Source: Helicobacter equorum (GTDB lineage: Bacteria; Campylobacterota; Campylobacteria; Campylobacterales; Helicobacteraceae). From it: DNA of 56,233 nucleotides. Made by a program: the position numbers and the translations under genes. This document shows positions 1 to 9,817 of the stretch, piece by piece. Positions within the stretch are counted from its first letter, which is position 1. The number at the start of each line of letters is the position of its first letter. Location of the stretch: contig NZ_FZPO01000001.1 in NCBI RefSeq assembly GCF_900198655.1, forward strand, positions 1 to 56,233, read 5' to 3'. The notes under the pieces were generated by a model. That model was not told the origin of the DNA and did not search any database. It saw nothing but the letters and a program-made list of their open reading frames with translations.

Positions 1-200
1 CGCTTATCGGCATTCATATTTACTTCTTCGGGAAACCAAGTATTTGCAAGCATTTTCTTCCATAATGTATATGCCCATTGATATTTGATTTTGTTAAGAT
101 CAAACATACTTGTTGGGTTACCACCAAAGATTTTACGATCATTGACACTTTCTATACTATCGGGATTATAAATCTTTTTGCGAAAAACTTCTTTTTCCAT
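1..200 (-). CDS. nrdB: Ribonucleotide reductase class Ia, beta subunit (partial)
   Basis: Only the first 66 codons are inside the window; the gene continues past position 1. The product is the small, radical-carrying subunit that works with NrdA to reduce ribonucleoside diphosphates to deoxyribonucleotides in the cytoplasm. I translated this end by hand. The segment with [19 protein letters not shown] is, as I remember it, nearly identical to the N-terminus of epsilonproteobacterial NrdB. The ATG at 198-200 has an AGGAAG ribosome site a few bases upstream. It starts 9 bases after the DUF6394 gene, so it looks like the last gene of the yajC-secDF operon. In H. pylori leuS occupies this place. 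The iron ligands lie outside the window. Confidence 0.9.
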   Translation of the reverse strand, partial: MEKEVFRKKIYNPDSIESVNDRKIFGGNPTSMFDLNKIKYQWAYTLWKKMLANTWFPEEVNMNADK

Positions 201-209
201 TGTAACTTC

Positions 210-551
210 CTATATATCTTCTTGAGTATCCTTAATACTTTCAAGCACCAATAATAAAAGTGATACGGCATTTGCCACCACTGCGCCAAGCACTATAGCA
301 TATGCTAAATGTAAAGATTCAAACACTTGCAAGATTATAAACCCTGCTACAAGATGCATCACACCAACAAGCAATGTCGCTAGAATCTCTGCTGATAATG
401 AGTGTTTTACCCCAATTCGTAAAGTCACACAGACAAAATTTACAGAAGTTGCCAAAAACAAAATTACCACATTATTTTCATACAAAAACGCCACACTAAG
501 CGTCAAACCTAGCATACTAAAAAAAACAGAAAATACTCTACCCCAATTCAT
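210..551 (-). CDS. DUF6394-type integral membrane protein (HP1548-like)
   Basis: A 113-residue protein that is almost entirely hydrophobic, with about four membrane segments and no charged soluble domain. It matches the small conserved membrane protein that follows secF in Helicobacter and Campylobacter relatives (HP1548 in H. pylori, DUF6394). No function is established. Its constant position behind secDF suggests, but does not prove, a link to the export machinery. It begins 12 bases after the secF stop and is followed 9 bases later by nrdB. Confidence 0.75.
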   Translation of the reverse strand: MNWGRVFSVFFSMLGLTLSVAFLYENNVVILFLATSVNFVCVTLRIGVKHSLSAEILATLLVGVMHLVAGFIILQVFESLHLAYAIVLGAVVANAVSLLLLVLESIKDTQEDI

Positions 552-563
552 ATAAGCCTCCTT

Positions 564-1538
564 TTATACTACACCTTTCTCATACATAGCGCGTAGGCGT
601 TTTTTATTCTCTTGTTTTTTGAGTTTTTTCATTTCTTTTTGATAATACTCCTCGAGGTTAAAGCCAAATATCAAAGCTAAGCGTGGTGCAACAAACATAG
701 AGCTATATGTGCCTATTATCACACCAGCGAGCATAGGCAAAGAAAATCCTCTAATGATTTCACCACCAAAGAGATATAATGTCAAAACCACAAAAAACAC
801 AGTAAGTGAAGTAAGCAAGGTGCGCGATAATGTGCGTGAGAGCGCCTCATTAATAACATATTTCATATCATTCACGCGTTTTGCAAGCATTTGTTCTCGG
901 ATTCTATCAAAAATAATAATTGTATCATTGATCGAATAACCTATTAATGTCAAAAGCGCTGCTAATACTTCGAGATTAAAATCAATATCAGCAAGAATCA
1001 CGACAGCTGATGCCAAAATCACATCATGCATTAACGCCACAATTCCAGCCAAAGCAAAACGCCATTCATAGCGGAATGAAATATATATCATCATTGCAAT
1101 AAAAGCAAGTGTAAGCGATAAGATTCCTTTGTATTTGAATTCATCGCCAACCTTAGCACCTATCTCATCATTACGCCGTATGCTAAACTCCCCTGTGGAT
1201 TTAAGTATCTCTTGCACTATCTGCGAGGCAGAAGCTTTAGGATTCTCTACAAGAGGCAATTTTATCAGCACTTCATTGGGTGTACCAAACTCACTCACTT
1301 GAAAGCCCTTAAACTCTTCGTGTTGTGAGAGAATCTCTCGAATCTGTGGCAATGGTGCTTGGGAGATATTATTATATTGAATCTGCACAATGCTACCACC
1401 GGCAAAATCAATACCAAGCTTAAAATCTTTTGTGACTATCAAAACTACTGATCCCAAACATAAAATAGTAGAGATAATAAGCCCATAAAAGCTATATCTT
1501 GTAAAGTCATAAATTTTTGTCGTTTGAAAGACTTCCAT
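564..1538 (-). CDS. secF: Protein translocase subunit SecF
   Basis: SecF pairs with SecD in the inner membrane and uses the proton gradient to pull exported proteins through SecYEG. The 324-residue protein has the usual layout: an N-terminal membrane helix, a periplasmic domain opened by GIDFAGGSIVQIQY (about residues 42-55), then five clustered helices. The conserved SecD/SecF signature GYSINDTIIIFDRIRE lies near residues 201-216. A GGGGGAG ribosome site precedes the ATG. It lies 10 bases behind secD in the same operon. Length is normal and nothing is missing. Confidence 0.96.
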   Translation of the reverse strand: MEVFQTTKIYDFTRYSFYGLIISTILCLGSVVLIVTKDFKLGIDFAGGSIVQIQYNNISQAPLPQIREILSQHEEFKGFQVSEFGTPNEVLIKLPLVENPKASASQIVQEILKSTGEFSIRRNDEIGAKVGDEFKYKGILSLTLAFIAMMIYISFRYEWRFALAGIVALMHDVILASAVVILADIDFNLEVLAALLTLIGYSINDTIIIFDRIREQMLAKRVNDMKYVINEALSRTLSRTLLTSLTVFFVVLTLYLFGGEIIRGFSLPMLAGVIIGTYSSMFVAPRLALIFGFNLEEYYQKEMKKLKKQENKKRLRAMYEKGVV

Positions 1539-1548
1539 AACGCTCCCC

Positions 1549-3171
1549 CTACTTTTTTGTGTGATTATTTTGTGGCTGTTTTGGATCTATACTACCATTT
1601 TTGATACCAAACCACAAAAAAGTATTATTTGTTTTAGCAAGCTTGGGTAAAAGAGCAACATAAATACCATGCGTACCAATAATTGCAGTAAGAATGGAGG
1701 CTATAATCCCCAAACTTAGGGTAATAGCAAAACCTTGTATTGCTCCTGTAGCATTTGCATACAGCAAAATTGCTATCAAAAATGTCGTAATATTTGAATC
1801 AAAGATAGCACGAGAAGCATTTGTATAACCTATCTCTATGGACTTTATGACATTATTGCCAAGTCTTAGAGCCTCTCTAATACGCTCATTAATAATGATA
1901 TTTGCATCAACTGCCATACCCACGGTAAGCACGATCCCTGCCATACCCGGTAATGTAAGAGTTGCACCAAATAAAGACATAACAGCTACAATCAGCACAA
2001 TGTTCACTAATAATGCACTCACAGCGATGATTCCAGCTATATTGTAATACAATACCATAAAAATGACTACCATTACAAAGCCACTCACAAGAGCAATAAG
2101 TGAAGCGCGAATACTATCTGATCCCAAACTTGGACCCACACCGCGCTTTTCTATCACTTCCATAGATGCAGGAAGAGCGCCACTTTTAAGTGTGATAGAT
2201 AAATCAGCGGCACTATTTTTATCAAAATTTCCACTAATTTGCCCACTATCACTAATTCTAGCACGTACCACAGGTGCAGAATATACCTTATCATCAAGAA
2301 CTATTGCCAATCTTTTGCCTATATTTTTAGCAGTAAAATTGCCAAATTGTTGTGCTCCATCAGAGTTAAGCATAAAATTTACAACATATTTGCCATTGTT
2401 GTCGCGCGCAGGGGAAGCGCTAGAAATTGAAGAACCATCTAAAATAGGAACTTTTTTGACAAGTAATAATGCACCTTCACCCTCATTAAAATCTTGAGCA
2501 AATGGCAAGATCACATCACCATAACTTTGTGCTTCACTCTCATTCATAAGATTCACTCTTGCATTGCGATCCTCATCTACTGCCATAAATTGTAAATGCG
2601 ATGGCTTAGAAATAAGTTTGCGCAAACGCTCTTCTTCATCTGGCGTATTCTTGCCGGGCACTTCCACAAGGATATTATTCTTACCTCGCTTGGTTACGCT
2701 TGGTTCTTGCAAACCAAAAATATCCAAGCGTTTTCTAATAGTGCTTATGGCTTGATTGAGTGCATCTTCTTCAATCTTTGGAATTTCTTCTTGTGTGAAA
2801 GCAATGCTAAAAGTATTATTATCTTCTATAACGCTTATTCCATCAAATTTTGCTAGAATCTGATCTATTTGAAGTTTTTCTTTTCTATCAAACATCTCAA
2901 ATATAATGTGATCATCTACAATCCTTACAGAATCTATCAAAATCTTTTTTTCATTGCTTTCATATGCAATGCTTGAAGCCAAAGAAGAAAGACGTGCCTT
3001 AATCGCTTCTTGGGTCTTAACCTCTAGTAAAAGATTAAGTCCTCCTTGCAAATCCAATCCCAAAGCAACCTTACGCCCTTGGATACCAAAAATGGAGGGA
3101 AGACTAAGAATAACTCCCAAAACCGCGACAAAAATAAATACCCATAAGCGATAATTAAAAGCCTTTTTCAT
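1549..3171 (-). CDS. secD: Protein translocase subunit SecD
   Basis: SecD is the large partner of SecF in proton-driven completion of Sec export. The 540-residue protein has an N-terminal membrane helix, the SecD signature LGLDLQGGLNLLLEV near residues 37-51, a long periplasmic P1 region, and a C-terminal membrane block with GMAVDANIIINERIRE near residues 440-455. Length is close to the H. pylori protein. It lies between yajC (10 bases upstream) and secF (10 bases downstream), the standard order yajC-secD-secF. Confidence 0.96.
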   Translation of the reverse strand: MKKAFNYRLWVFIFVAVLGVILSLPSIFGIQGRKVALGLDLQGGLNLLLEVKTQEAIKARLSSLASSIAYESNEKKILIDSVRIVDDHIIFEMFDRKEKLQIDQILAKFDGISVIEDNNTFSIAFTQEEIPKIEEDALNQAISTIRKRLDIFGLQEPSVTKRGKNNILVEVPGKNTPDEEERLRKLISKPSHLQFMAVDEDRNARVNLMNESEAQSYGDVILPFAQDFNEGEGALLLVKKVPILDGSSISSASPARDNNGKYVVNFMLNSDGAQQFGNFTAKNIGKRLAIVLDDKVYSAPVVRARISDSGQISGNFDKNSAADLSITLKSGALPASMEVIEKRGVGPSLGSDSIRASLIALVSGFVMVVIFMVLYYNIAGIIAVSALLVNIVLIVAVMSLFGATLTLPGMAGIVLTVGMAVDANIIINERIREALRLGNNVIKSIEIGYTNASRAIFDSNITTFLIAILLYANATGAIQGFAITLSLGIIASILTAIIGTHGIYVALLPKLAKTNNTFLWFGIKNGSIDPKQPQNNHTKK

Positions 3172-3181
3172 CTAACAACTT

Positions 3182-3496
3182 TTACTTTGTCTCTTGCTCA
3201 TCAAGCTTGTATGCAACAAACTCTTTAGAGAGTTTTACAATCGTGTCATCATTAAGTTTTACACTAAAAAAATTCTCCTCTGGCTTAACTACCTCAACTA
3301 TTAAACCACCCGTTGTAATAATCTTATCTCCCTTTTTGAGATTAGTAATCATCTCTTGGTGTTTTTTACGTCTTGAGTTTTGCGGGCGAACAATAAGAAG
3401 ATAAATCAGTGCAATAAAAAATAAAATTGGCGCCAATCCTATGAGTGTATCTTGCAAGCCACCTGCTTGTTGTGTTATTTGTCCTTGTTGTTCCAT
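3182..3496 (-). CDS. yajC: Preprotein translocase accessory subunit YajC
   Basis: A small single-helix membrane protein that binds SecDF and modulates Sec translocation. The 104 residues contain one membrane segment (about residues 19-39) ending in the family's VRPQ motif, then a basic stretch and the KGDKIITTGG motif near residues 65-75, both typical of YajC. It is the first gene of the yajC-secD-secF-DUF6394-nrdB run. Confidence 0.95.
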   Translation of the reverse strand: MEQQGQITQQAGGLQDTLIGLAPILFFIALIYLLIVRPQNSRRKKHQEMITNLKKGDKIITTGGLIVEVVKPEENFFSVKLNDDTIVKLSKEFVAYKLDEQETK

Positions 3497-3546
3497 GACT
3501 ATCCTTTATGTAGAATTTAAATTTTGAATATACTTGCACTTTATAG

Positions 3547-4893
3547 CTAAGTATTAGCCTGACGCTTCACAAATCCCAAAAAAGCCGCCCCCAAAATTCC
3601 TGCTACACTGGAGGCAAGCAAAATAGAAATTTTTGCGACATCTTGAGATTGTGCACTCTCAAATGCTAAATTAGAGACAAAAATAGACATCGTAAAACCT
3701 ATGCCCCCTAGCATACCAGCACCCAAAATATGTCCCCAACTCACGCCTTGAGGTCTCGCTGCGATACCGATCTTTTCACACACAAAGGTAAAAAGTAATA
3801 TCCCTAGAGGTTTTCCAACAACAAGCCCCAAAAATACGCCAAGCATAATATGATCGATACTCATATGTATCTCACCGCGTATATCCACACCGGCATTAGC
3901 AAATGCAAAAAGTGGCATTATCATATATGCACAAATTGGTTGCAAAGCATGTTCTAGACGCAAAAGCGGGTTTTGGACATCAAGCGAATCTTTTGCCAAA
4001 GTGCTTACAAGATGCACTTGTTCATTTGTAAGTAATGCATTTGTGCGATGATTCGTATCAAGATTTTTAAAATTCTGTGGTAATGCCTCAAGCAATGTAA
4101 TAAAATCTTTGCTCTGAATCTTTGGCTGAATGGGAATACAAAATGCCAAAGCAACTGCAGCAATAGTCGCATGAATGCCACTATGATGCACACAAAACCA
4201 CAATACCATACCAACGGCAAGATAGATTCCAAGGTGGCGCACACCTGTTTTATTGAGCACAATTAATACCCCTATAACACACGCAGCCCCAAGCAACCAA
4301 CTCAAATGCAACCCATCTGCTGAAGGATATGCGGTTGCAATCACCACGATAGCTCCTAAATCATCTGCAACTGCAAGTGTTACCAAAAATACTTTTAAAG
4401 CCATTGGGACACGCTTACCTAGAAGCAAAATAACACCAAGTGCAAACGCAATATCTGTCGCCATAGGGATACCAAATCCATGCCAAGAAGCAGTGCCAAC
4501 ATTAAGAGCAAAGTATATAAGAGCTGGTACCACCATACCACCTAGTGCACCTATGACTGGAAACGCTGCTTTTTTAAATCCTGATAAATCCCCAAAAAGC
4601 ACTTCACGCTTAATTTCTAAACCAACCATAAGAAAGAATATTGCCATTAGCACATCATTGATCCAATCATGAATCCTAAATCCATAAAAATGTGTACCAA
4701 AACTAAAGCCTAGATTCTCATGCCATAGCCAAAAATACCACTCTGATAATGGAGAGTTTGCAACTACCATTGCACATACAGCACAAAAAAACAACAAAAT
4801 TCCACTAAAAGATTCTGCCTTGATAAATGTGGCAAAAACTTCCCTAAAACTATGCTTGGTAATGTCTTGGATATACTGATTTTGTGTATTCAT
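3547..4893 (-). CDS. nhaA: Na+/H+ antiporter NhaA
   Basis: An inner-membrane electrogenic antiporter that expels sodium in exchange for protons and helps control cytoplasmic pH. The 448-residue protein has about twelve helices. The unwound-helix motif MATDIAFALG and the paired aspartates of VTLAVADDLGAI, which bind the ions in characterised NhaA proteins, are both present. A polar insert near residues 255-310 makes it slightly longer than E. coli NhaA; as far as I recall, H. pylori NhaA has a similar insert. It is 12 bases downstream of serA on the same strand; in H. pylori nhaA is next to yajC, as here. Confidence 0.95.
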   Translation of the reverse strand: MNTQNQYIQDITKHSFREVFATFIKAESFSGILLFFCAVCAMVVANSPLSEWYFWLWHENLGFSFGTHFYGFRIHDWINDVLMAIFFLMVGLEIKREVLFGDLSGFKKAAFPVIGALGGMVVPALIYFALNVGTASWHGFGIPMATDIAFALGVILLLGKRVPMALKVFLVTLAVADDLGAIVVIATAYPSADGLHLSWLLGAACVIGVLIVLNKTGVRHLGIYLAVGMVLWFCVHHSGIHATIAAVALAFCIPIQPKIQSKDFITLLEALPQNFKNLDTNHRTNALLTNEQVHLVSTLAKDSLDVQNPLLRLEHALQPICAYMIMPLFAFANAGVDIRGEIHMSIDHIMLGVFLGLVVGKPLGILLFTFVCEKIGIAARPQGVSWGHILGAGMLGGIGFTMSIFVSNLAFESAQSQDVAKISILLASSVAGILGAAFLGFVKRQANT

Positions 4894-4905
4894 GTGTTAT
4901 TGACC

Positions 4906-6486
4906 TTAAACCACAACATACTTCAATGCTAAACAAGCAGGGATAGATTCCAATTCATGTAAGACTTCTTGAGACACATCATCATCTACAACTACCACTG
5001 CTAAAGCTTCTTTATCCTTGCGTGCTAAACGAAAATCTGCAATGTTAATTTTATGCTTAGCTAATGTATTTCCTACCATACCAATCACGCCAGGCACATC
5101 CGTGTTTCTAAAGAATATCATTTTGCCTCTTGGTTCAATATCAAGCACAAAACCATTAATCGTTGTAATACGCAAATATTTATCTTCAAAAACAGCGCCT
5201 TCAATACTAAAAGTGTCTTGTTGTGTGCTAAGTGTGATTTTTATATGGTTTTTATATGTGTAAGAAAGTTCTCGTCCCACAAATTTCACATCTAAGCCTC
5301 TCTCTTGAGCGACAAATGGTGCATTCACATAATTAATGTGATCTCCCAAACTCGCACTTAATGCACCAACTAGTGCAAAGGTTTTTAGTGAATCTCCATA
5401 TCCACTTACCTCACCATAAGCAGTGATTTCTAGCGATTTAAAAACACCTTTATTGGCTTGTGCGCAAATAAAAGACAATTTTTGTGTAAGCTCAAGATAT
5501 GGCTTAATGCTCGATGGTAAATCTACCTCTTTTATAGGGAGGTTTAGTGCGTTAGGGTAGCTAGATCCTCGTGCAGATTCTATGGCAGCTCGGGCAGCCT
5601 CTATGGCAATTTTTTCTTGGGATTCTAGAGTGTTGGCGCCTATATGCGGCGTTACATATACATTTGGAAGATCAAGGAGTTTATTATCAGTCGCTGGCTC
5701 CTTATTAAATACATCAATGCCAGCCCAGCGAATCTTGCCACTTCGTAATCCATCATACAAATCATCTTCGTTATACAATCCACCACGCGCGCAATTTATG
5801 AGGATCACACCATCTTTCATTTTAGCAATTTCTTTGGCAGTAATCATATTTTTGGTTTCGTTGTTTTTGGGAGTGTGAATCGTGATAATATCACATTGTA
5901 AAATATCCTCAAAATTTGTAGTATAACGCACCCCTGCATCAATCGCTTTAGATACATCGATATAAGGATCATAGGTGACAACATCCATCTCAAATGCCTT
6001 AGCTCTCTTGCCTACTCTACTTCCTATATTACCAAAACCAATAATTCCTAACGTCTTGTCTTTAAGCTCCGTGCCATACCAATCCTCACGCTTCCATTTA
6101 CGATCATGCTTTAATTGTTGGTTTGCTCCGGGAAAATTTCTCACACTGCTCATAAGGTGTGTCATTGTAAGCTCAACTGCCGCAATAGTATTAGCAGTAG
6201 GAACATTCATCACAACAACACCTTTTTTACTACAAGCTGGGATATCAACATTATCAACACCAACACCCGCACGCACTATGCTCTTTAGATTTGGTGCATA
6301 CTCCAAAAAAGTTTCATCAACATCGGTTGAACTTCGTGTAATCACCACATCCGCATCACCAAGAGATTGGCACAATACATCTTTCGGTAAGGATGCTAGA
6401 TTCTCAAACATTATGTCATTTTGAGCTTGCAATAAATCTAAGCCACTCTGATGAATATGATCACATACCACAATCTTTAAAGCCAT
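4906..6486 (-). CDS. serA: D-3-phosphoglycerate dehydrogenase
   Basis: Catalyses the first step of serine synthesis, oxidising 3-phosphoglycerate to 3-phosphohydroxypyruvate with NAD. The 526-residue protein is the long form: a substrate domain, the NAD-binding motif IIGFGNIGSRVG near residues 148-159, catalytic-region sequence TPHIGANT, an intervening domain, and a C-terminal ACT domain with DVPGVIGMVGNTLAKH that often mediates serine feedback. It starts at the ATG at 6484-6486. In H. pylori serA is also next to the HP0398-like gene and rpsA. Confidence 0.95.
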   Translation of the reverse strand: MALKIVVCDHIHQSGLDLLQAQNDIMFENLASLPKDVLCQSLGDADVVITRSSTDVDETFLEYAPNLKSIVRAGVGVDNVDIPACSKKGVVVMNVPTANTIAAVELTMTHLMSSVRNFPGANQQLKHDRKWKREDWYGTELKDKTLGIIGFGNIGSRVGKRAKAFEMDVVTYDPYIDVSKAIDAGVRYTTNFEDILQCDIITIHTPKNNETKNMITAKEIAKMKDGVILINCARGGLYNEDDLYDGLRSGKIRWAGIDVFNKEPATDNKLLDLPNVYVTPHIGANTLESQEKIAIEAARAAIESARGSSYPNALNLPIKEVDLPSSIKPYLELTQKLSFICAQANKGVFKSLEITAYGEVSGYGDSLKTFALVGALSASLGDHINYVNAPFVAQERGLDVKFVGRELSYTYKNHIKITLSTQQDTFSIEGAVFEDKYLRITTINGFVLDIEPRGKMIFFRNTDVPGVIGMVGNTLAKHKINIADFRLARKDKEALAVVVVDDDVSQEVLHELESIPACLALKYVVV

Positions 6487-6533
6487 CTCACACTCCTTAA
6501 AAGAAAAATTGCGTTATTATATTATATAGTAAC

Positions 6534-6998
6534 CTAGTTAAGAGTATACTGGATTCTATAGTATTGTAAATCTTGGAGAAATTTTTGCAATACTAATTCA
6601 TCATCAATAAACACCATAAGATGTAACACCTCTCCACTTTTGTAATATGTGCTTTCAAGTTTATTTTGTTTTAAAACCTGCGCGATACAAAAATATTTAT
6701 ACTCATCTAAATCTTTAACTTCAATACTATGAACGATATTATCACGAGTATCTTTTCTAAAATCAAACTTAACAAAAAGCTCCGTTGTAGGATACTGAAA
6801 AGCATCACTTGATGATGTGGAAAGATCCCTAAGCCACATATCATCTTGCTTAATCTCTGTAGTTTGCATATTTTCTACCGCACTAGGAATACCGAAGGGT
6901 ATTTGTGAAAGATCTCCGCTCTTTAAAACCCTCAATGCCACAATCACCAATATCCCAACAATAACGATAAAAATAAATATTGCGAGGAGTTTTTTCAT
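6534..6998 (-). CDS. Single-pass membrane protein of unknown function (HP0398-like)
   Basis: A 154-residue protein with an N-terminal hydrophobic anchor (about residues 4-24), followed by a hydrophilic domain presumably in the periplasm. I do not recognise a named domain. Its placement between rpsA and serA is the same as that of the hypothetical gene HP0398, so it is probably an orthologue of that uncharacterised Helicobacter protein. It begins 14 bases after the rpsA stop, so it is likely cotranscribed with rpsA. Confidence 0.6.
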   Translation of the reverse strand: MKKLLAIFIFIVIVGILVIVALRVLKSGDLSQIPFGIPSAVENMQTTEIKQDDMWLRDLSTSSSDAFQYPTTELFVKFDFRKDTRDNIVHSIEVKDLDEYKYFCIAQVLKQNKLESTYYKSGEVLHLMVFIDDELVLQKFLQDLQYYRIQYTLN

Positions 6999-7012
6999 AG
7001 CTCCCTATTCCT

Positions 7013-8677
7013 TCAGATACGATTTTGAACCTTGTCTCCTAGCGTCATTCTCTGCTCACTTGCCTCATTAAAGGCACGCAGACTCTCTTTTTCTTGTTGT
7101 TTTTGTAAACGTCTAATAGAAGCACGGATTCTATTAGCTCTCTCATCGATAGAAAAGACTACGCATTTCACACTATCCCCAACTTTTAGACTTTCTTTCA
7201 TCTCTTGAGGAATATCTTCATTTTTGATCAGCACCTCATAACTATCTACTTTGATAAAGATTCCAAAGTCTTTAATTTCTGAAATCACACCCTCAACAAT
7301 TTTATCTACATGATGTATCTTAGCAAAACCTGCTGCTGGTGAATCACTTAAAAGTTTTTTATTTAGTGAAATACGCTCATTTTGTGCGTCAATCTTAAGA
7401 ATCTTGACTTCTACTTCATCGCCAACTTTAAAGACATCTTTGCACTTCACGCCCCTATCCCAAGCAATATCTTCATTATGCAACAATCCATCAACGACAC
7501 CAAGATTCACAAAAGCACCAAAATCTGTAAGTGTAACGACCTTGCCTTTTAGCACATCGCCTTCTTTATGTACCTTGGTAAAAGCCACGAAAGGTTTATG
7601 TGTCAATTTCTTCAGTGAAACACGCAAACGACGATTTTTGCTATCAATCTCTATAATCTCTACATCAAGCTCTTGACCTACCTGCAGATAGTCGTTAGGG
7701 TGTTTGATATTTTTGTCCCAAGAAATCTCTGAAATATGCAAAAAGCCCTCTATGTCATTCCCCAGATCCACAAATGCGCCATATTCCTCTATATTACTCA
7801 CTATCACTTTGATAGTATAACCCACTTCTAGCTCTTTTTCTACTTCTTTCCATGGATCCTCACTAAGCGCCTTAATAGACAAAGACAATCTATGTTTTTG
7901 TTCATCGTAACTTAAAACTTTTACTTTTATATGATCTCCAACCTTAAAGTTTTTTTGTGGATTCACCATGCCTCTGTGACTAATCTCTGTATGATGAACA
8001 AGTCCCTCAACACCATCAATATCCGTAAATATTCCAAATGTCGTAACTTTTTTGACTACGGCATCATAGATTCCACTACTAGCAAGGATTTTTTCTACGA
8101 CTTCTTTTCTTGTACTTTTATCAATGTCAAAAAACCTCTTACGAGAAACAATGATTGTATTGTTTTGGGGATTGATATGTGTGATAGCGACCTTATAGGT
8201 TTTACCCTCCACTTTCAAACCCTCTTTGAAGGCAGATTCTCGGCGTGGCAAAAAAACATCGACGCCATCATAATCCATCACATAACCACCCTTATTTTTT
8301 CTGATAACCTTGGCATCAACAATCTTATCTTGGAAATTCCCGTGTAATTCCTCAATTTTTTGTCGAATCTTTTTCTCTCTTTGTGCTCTTGTATAAGAAA
8401 CATTTGGTCGATTATCACTTCCGCTCGCATAAAGCTCAATATCATCACCTACGCTAAAAAGAAGCTTTCCCTCTTCATCTCTAATTTCACCCAAAGAGAG
8501 TATACTCTCAAACTTGCTATAAGGCAATGCTATCATCGCTAGATCCCTATCTTGATCTATTTGTATAATTTTTCCTATTTGCAAGCTACCACTTGTGCTA
8601 TTTCTCTCACTTGCATCTAAGAGTTGTGCGAAATTTTCCTCTTCGCCAAAGTCCATATTGTCAAGATTCACTCTCAT
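7013..8677 (-). CDS. rpsA: 30S ribosomal protein S1
   Basis: S1 binds mRNA on the small ribosomal subunit and helps unfold and place messages for initiation. The 554-residue protein contains six S1-type RNA-binding repeats in tandem, recognisable from recurring phrases such as GIFTDIDGVEGLVHHTEIS, GAFVDLGNDIEGFLHISEIS and GAFVNLGVVDGLLHNEDIAW. The later repeats are the best conserved. Length and repeat number match full S1 proteins of the epsilonproteobacteria. It is followed directly by the HP0398-like gene. Confidence 0.95.
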   Translation of the reverse strand: MRVNLDNMDFGEEENFAQLLDASERNSTSGSLQIGKIIQIDQDRDLAMIALPYSKFESILSLGEIRDEEGKLLFSVGDDIELYASGSDNRPNVSYTRAQREKKIRQKIEELHGNFQDKIVDAKVIRKNKGGYVMDYDGVDVFLPRRESAFKEGLKVEGKTYKVAITHINPQNNTIIVSRKRFFDIDKSTRKEVVEKILASSGIYDAVVKKVTTFGIFTDIDGVEGLVHHTEISHRGMVNPQKNFKVGDHIKVKVLSYDEQKHRLSLSIKALSEDPWKEVEKELEVGYTIKVIVSNIEEYGAFVDLGNDIEGFLHISEISWDKNIKHPNDYLQVGQELDVEIIEIDSKNRRLRVSLKKLTHKPFVAFTKVHKEGDVLKGKVVTLTDFGAFVNLGVVDGLLHNEDIAWDRGVKCKDVFKVGDEVEVKILKIDAQNERISLNKKLLSDSPAAGFAKIHHVDKIVEGVISEIKDFGIFIKVDSYEVLIKNEDIPQEMKESLKVGDSVKCVVFSIDERANRIRASIRRLQKQQEKESLRAFNEASEQRMTLGDKVQNRI

Positions 8678-8730
8678 TCCAAAACACCCTTCTTTCTATT
8701 TTTAATTCCTGTATTGTAAGTTAGAAATGC

Positions 8731-9795
8731 TTAATTTTTCATAGCATAATGCTTAAAATCTTCTCTAAATGGAAAAATTATCTTTTTATACACACGCAAA
8801 AGTGCGATAAATAATGCCGTAATGATTGGTCCTAACACAATACCCCAAAATCCAAATGCACTCAAACCTGCCAAAATCGCAAAGAAAATAAGCATTTCAT
8901 TAATCTGCAAAGAAGCTTTTAAAATTTTTGTTGTCATAAATTTAATAATAAGTGGCTTGATAAGATTATCAATAACAAAAGCGATAAAAATCATGCTATA
9001 AAGCGCGATAAACAACGCAACATTATATTCACCCAAATACAATTCATAACAAGCAAGTGGAAGCCAAACTAATGTCCCGCCTACAACTGGGATAAGCGAA
9101 CAAAATCCATACAAGACTCCAAAAAAAAGACCATCGTAGCCAAAAAATGCAATTGCTACTCCAAAACTAAAACCTTGCAAAACAACATTTAAAACCGATG
9201 TATAACATACAACCTTTAGCACGCCAAGCACTTCATCAAAAATGCTTTGAACTTGCTGCTTCTCAAATGGAATAAGTGAAAGTATGTAATTATATAAACG
9301 CACCCCATAAAAATAAAAGAAAAACAAAAATACTACAATAAAGCCCGTATCAATGATGAATTCTAAACTTCTTCTCCCTACAATCGAGCTAAAATTTAAG
9401 ATATACGAAAAAATTTCAGAACCAGAAATTTTACCTAATGCATCTTTAAGACGTGGTTGTAGATCAGGTATAGCACTACTCCACTCTAAAAGCTCATTTT
9501 TTAATGTATCGATAATGGTATTAAACCCTGCCAAATCTGCACCTTGTATGAGTGCAATGAGGGAATTAAACACAAATACAACAGGAACAATCAAAATTAA
9601 CACCAAAATCACGGTGCTAAAAAACGCTGCTAACACTTCATATTTAAGATATTTTAAGAGCATATTTTTAAGTCCAAATGTTGCCATGCAAAGCAAAAGT
9701 GCAACCAAGAGATTCATCAAAAAAGCATTATAAAGATAGTAAATCCAATACAATGTAACACAAAATACCAACCAAAAAAAATAAATCCCCTTCAT
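8731..9795 (-). CDS. AI-2E family transporter / permease
   Basis: A polytopic inner-membrane protein of 354 residues belonging to the AI-2E (PerM/TqsA) family. It has two or three N-terminal helices, a periplasmic stretch (about residues 80-145), then a C-terminal helical cluster. The phrases GVLYGFCSLIPVVGGTLVWLP and the ending GFWGIVLGPIITALFIALL are hallmarks of the family. Members have been linked to export of autoinducer-2 or to sodium/proton exchange, and the substrate cannot be told from sequence. It is 22 bases downstream of the porin gene on the same strand. Confidence 0.85.
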   Translation of the reverse strand: MKGIYFFWLVFCVTLYWIYYLYNAFLMNLLVALLLCMATFGLKNMLLKYLKYEVLAAFFSTVILVLILIVPVVFVFNSLIALIQGADLAGFNTIIDTLKNELLEWSSAIPDLQPRLKDALGKISGSEIFSYILNFSSIVGRRSLEFIIDTGFIVVFLFFFYFYGVRLYNYILSLIPFEKQQVQSIFDEVLGVLKVVCYTSVLNVVLQGFSFGVAIAFFGYDGLFFGVLYGFCSLIPVVGGTLVWLPLACYELYLGEYNVALFIALYSMIFIAFVIDNLIKPLIIKFMTTKILKASLQINEMLIFFAILAGLSAFGFWGIVLGPIITALFIALLRVYKKIIFPFREDFKHYAMKN

Positions 9796-9817
9796 TATAT
9801 TTCACACCACCCTATCC

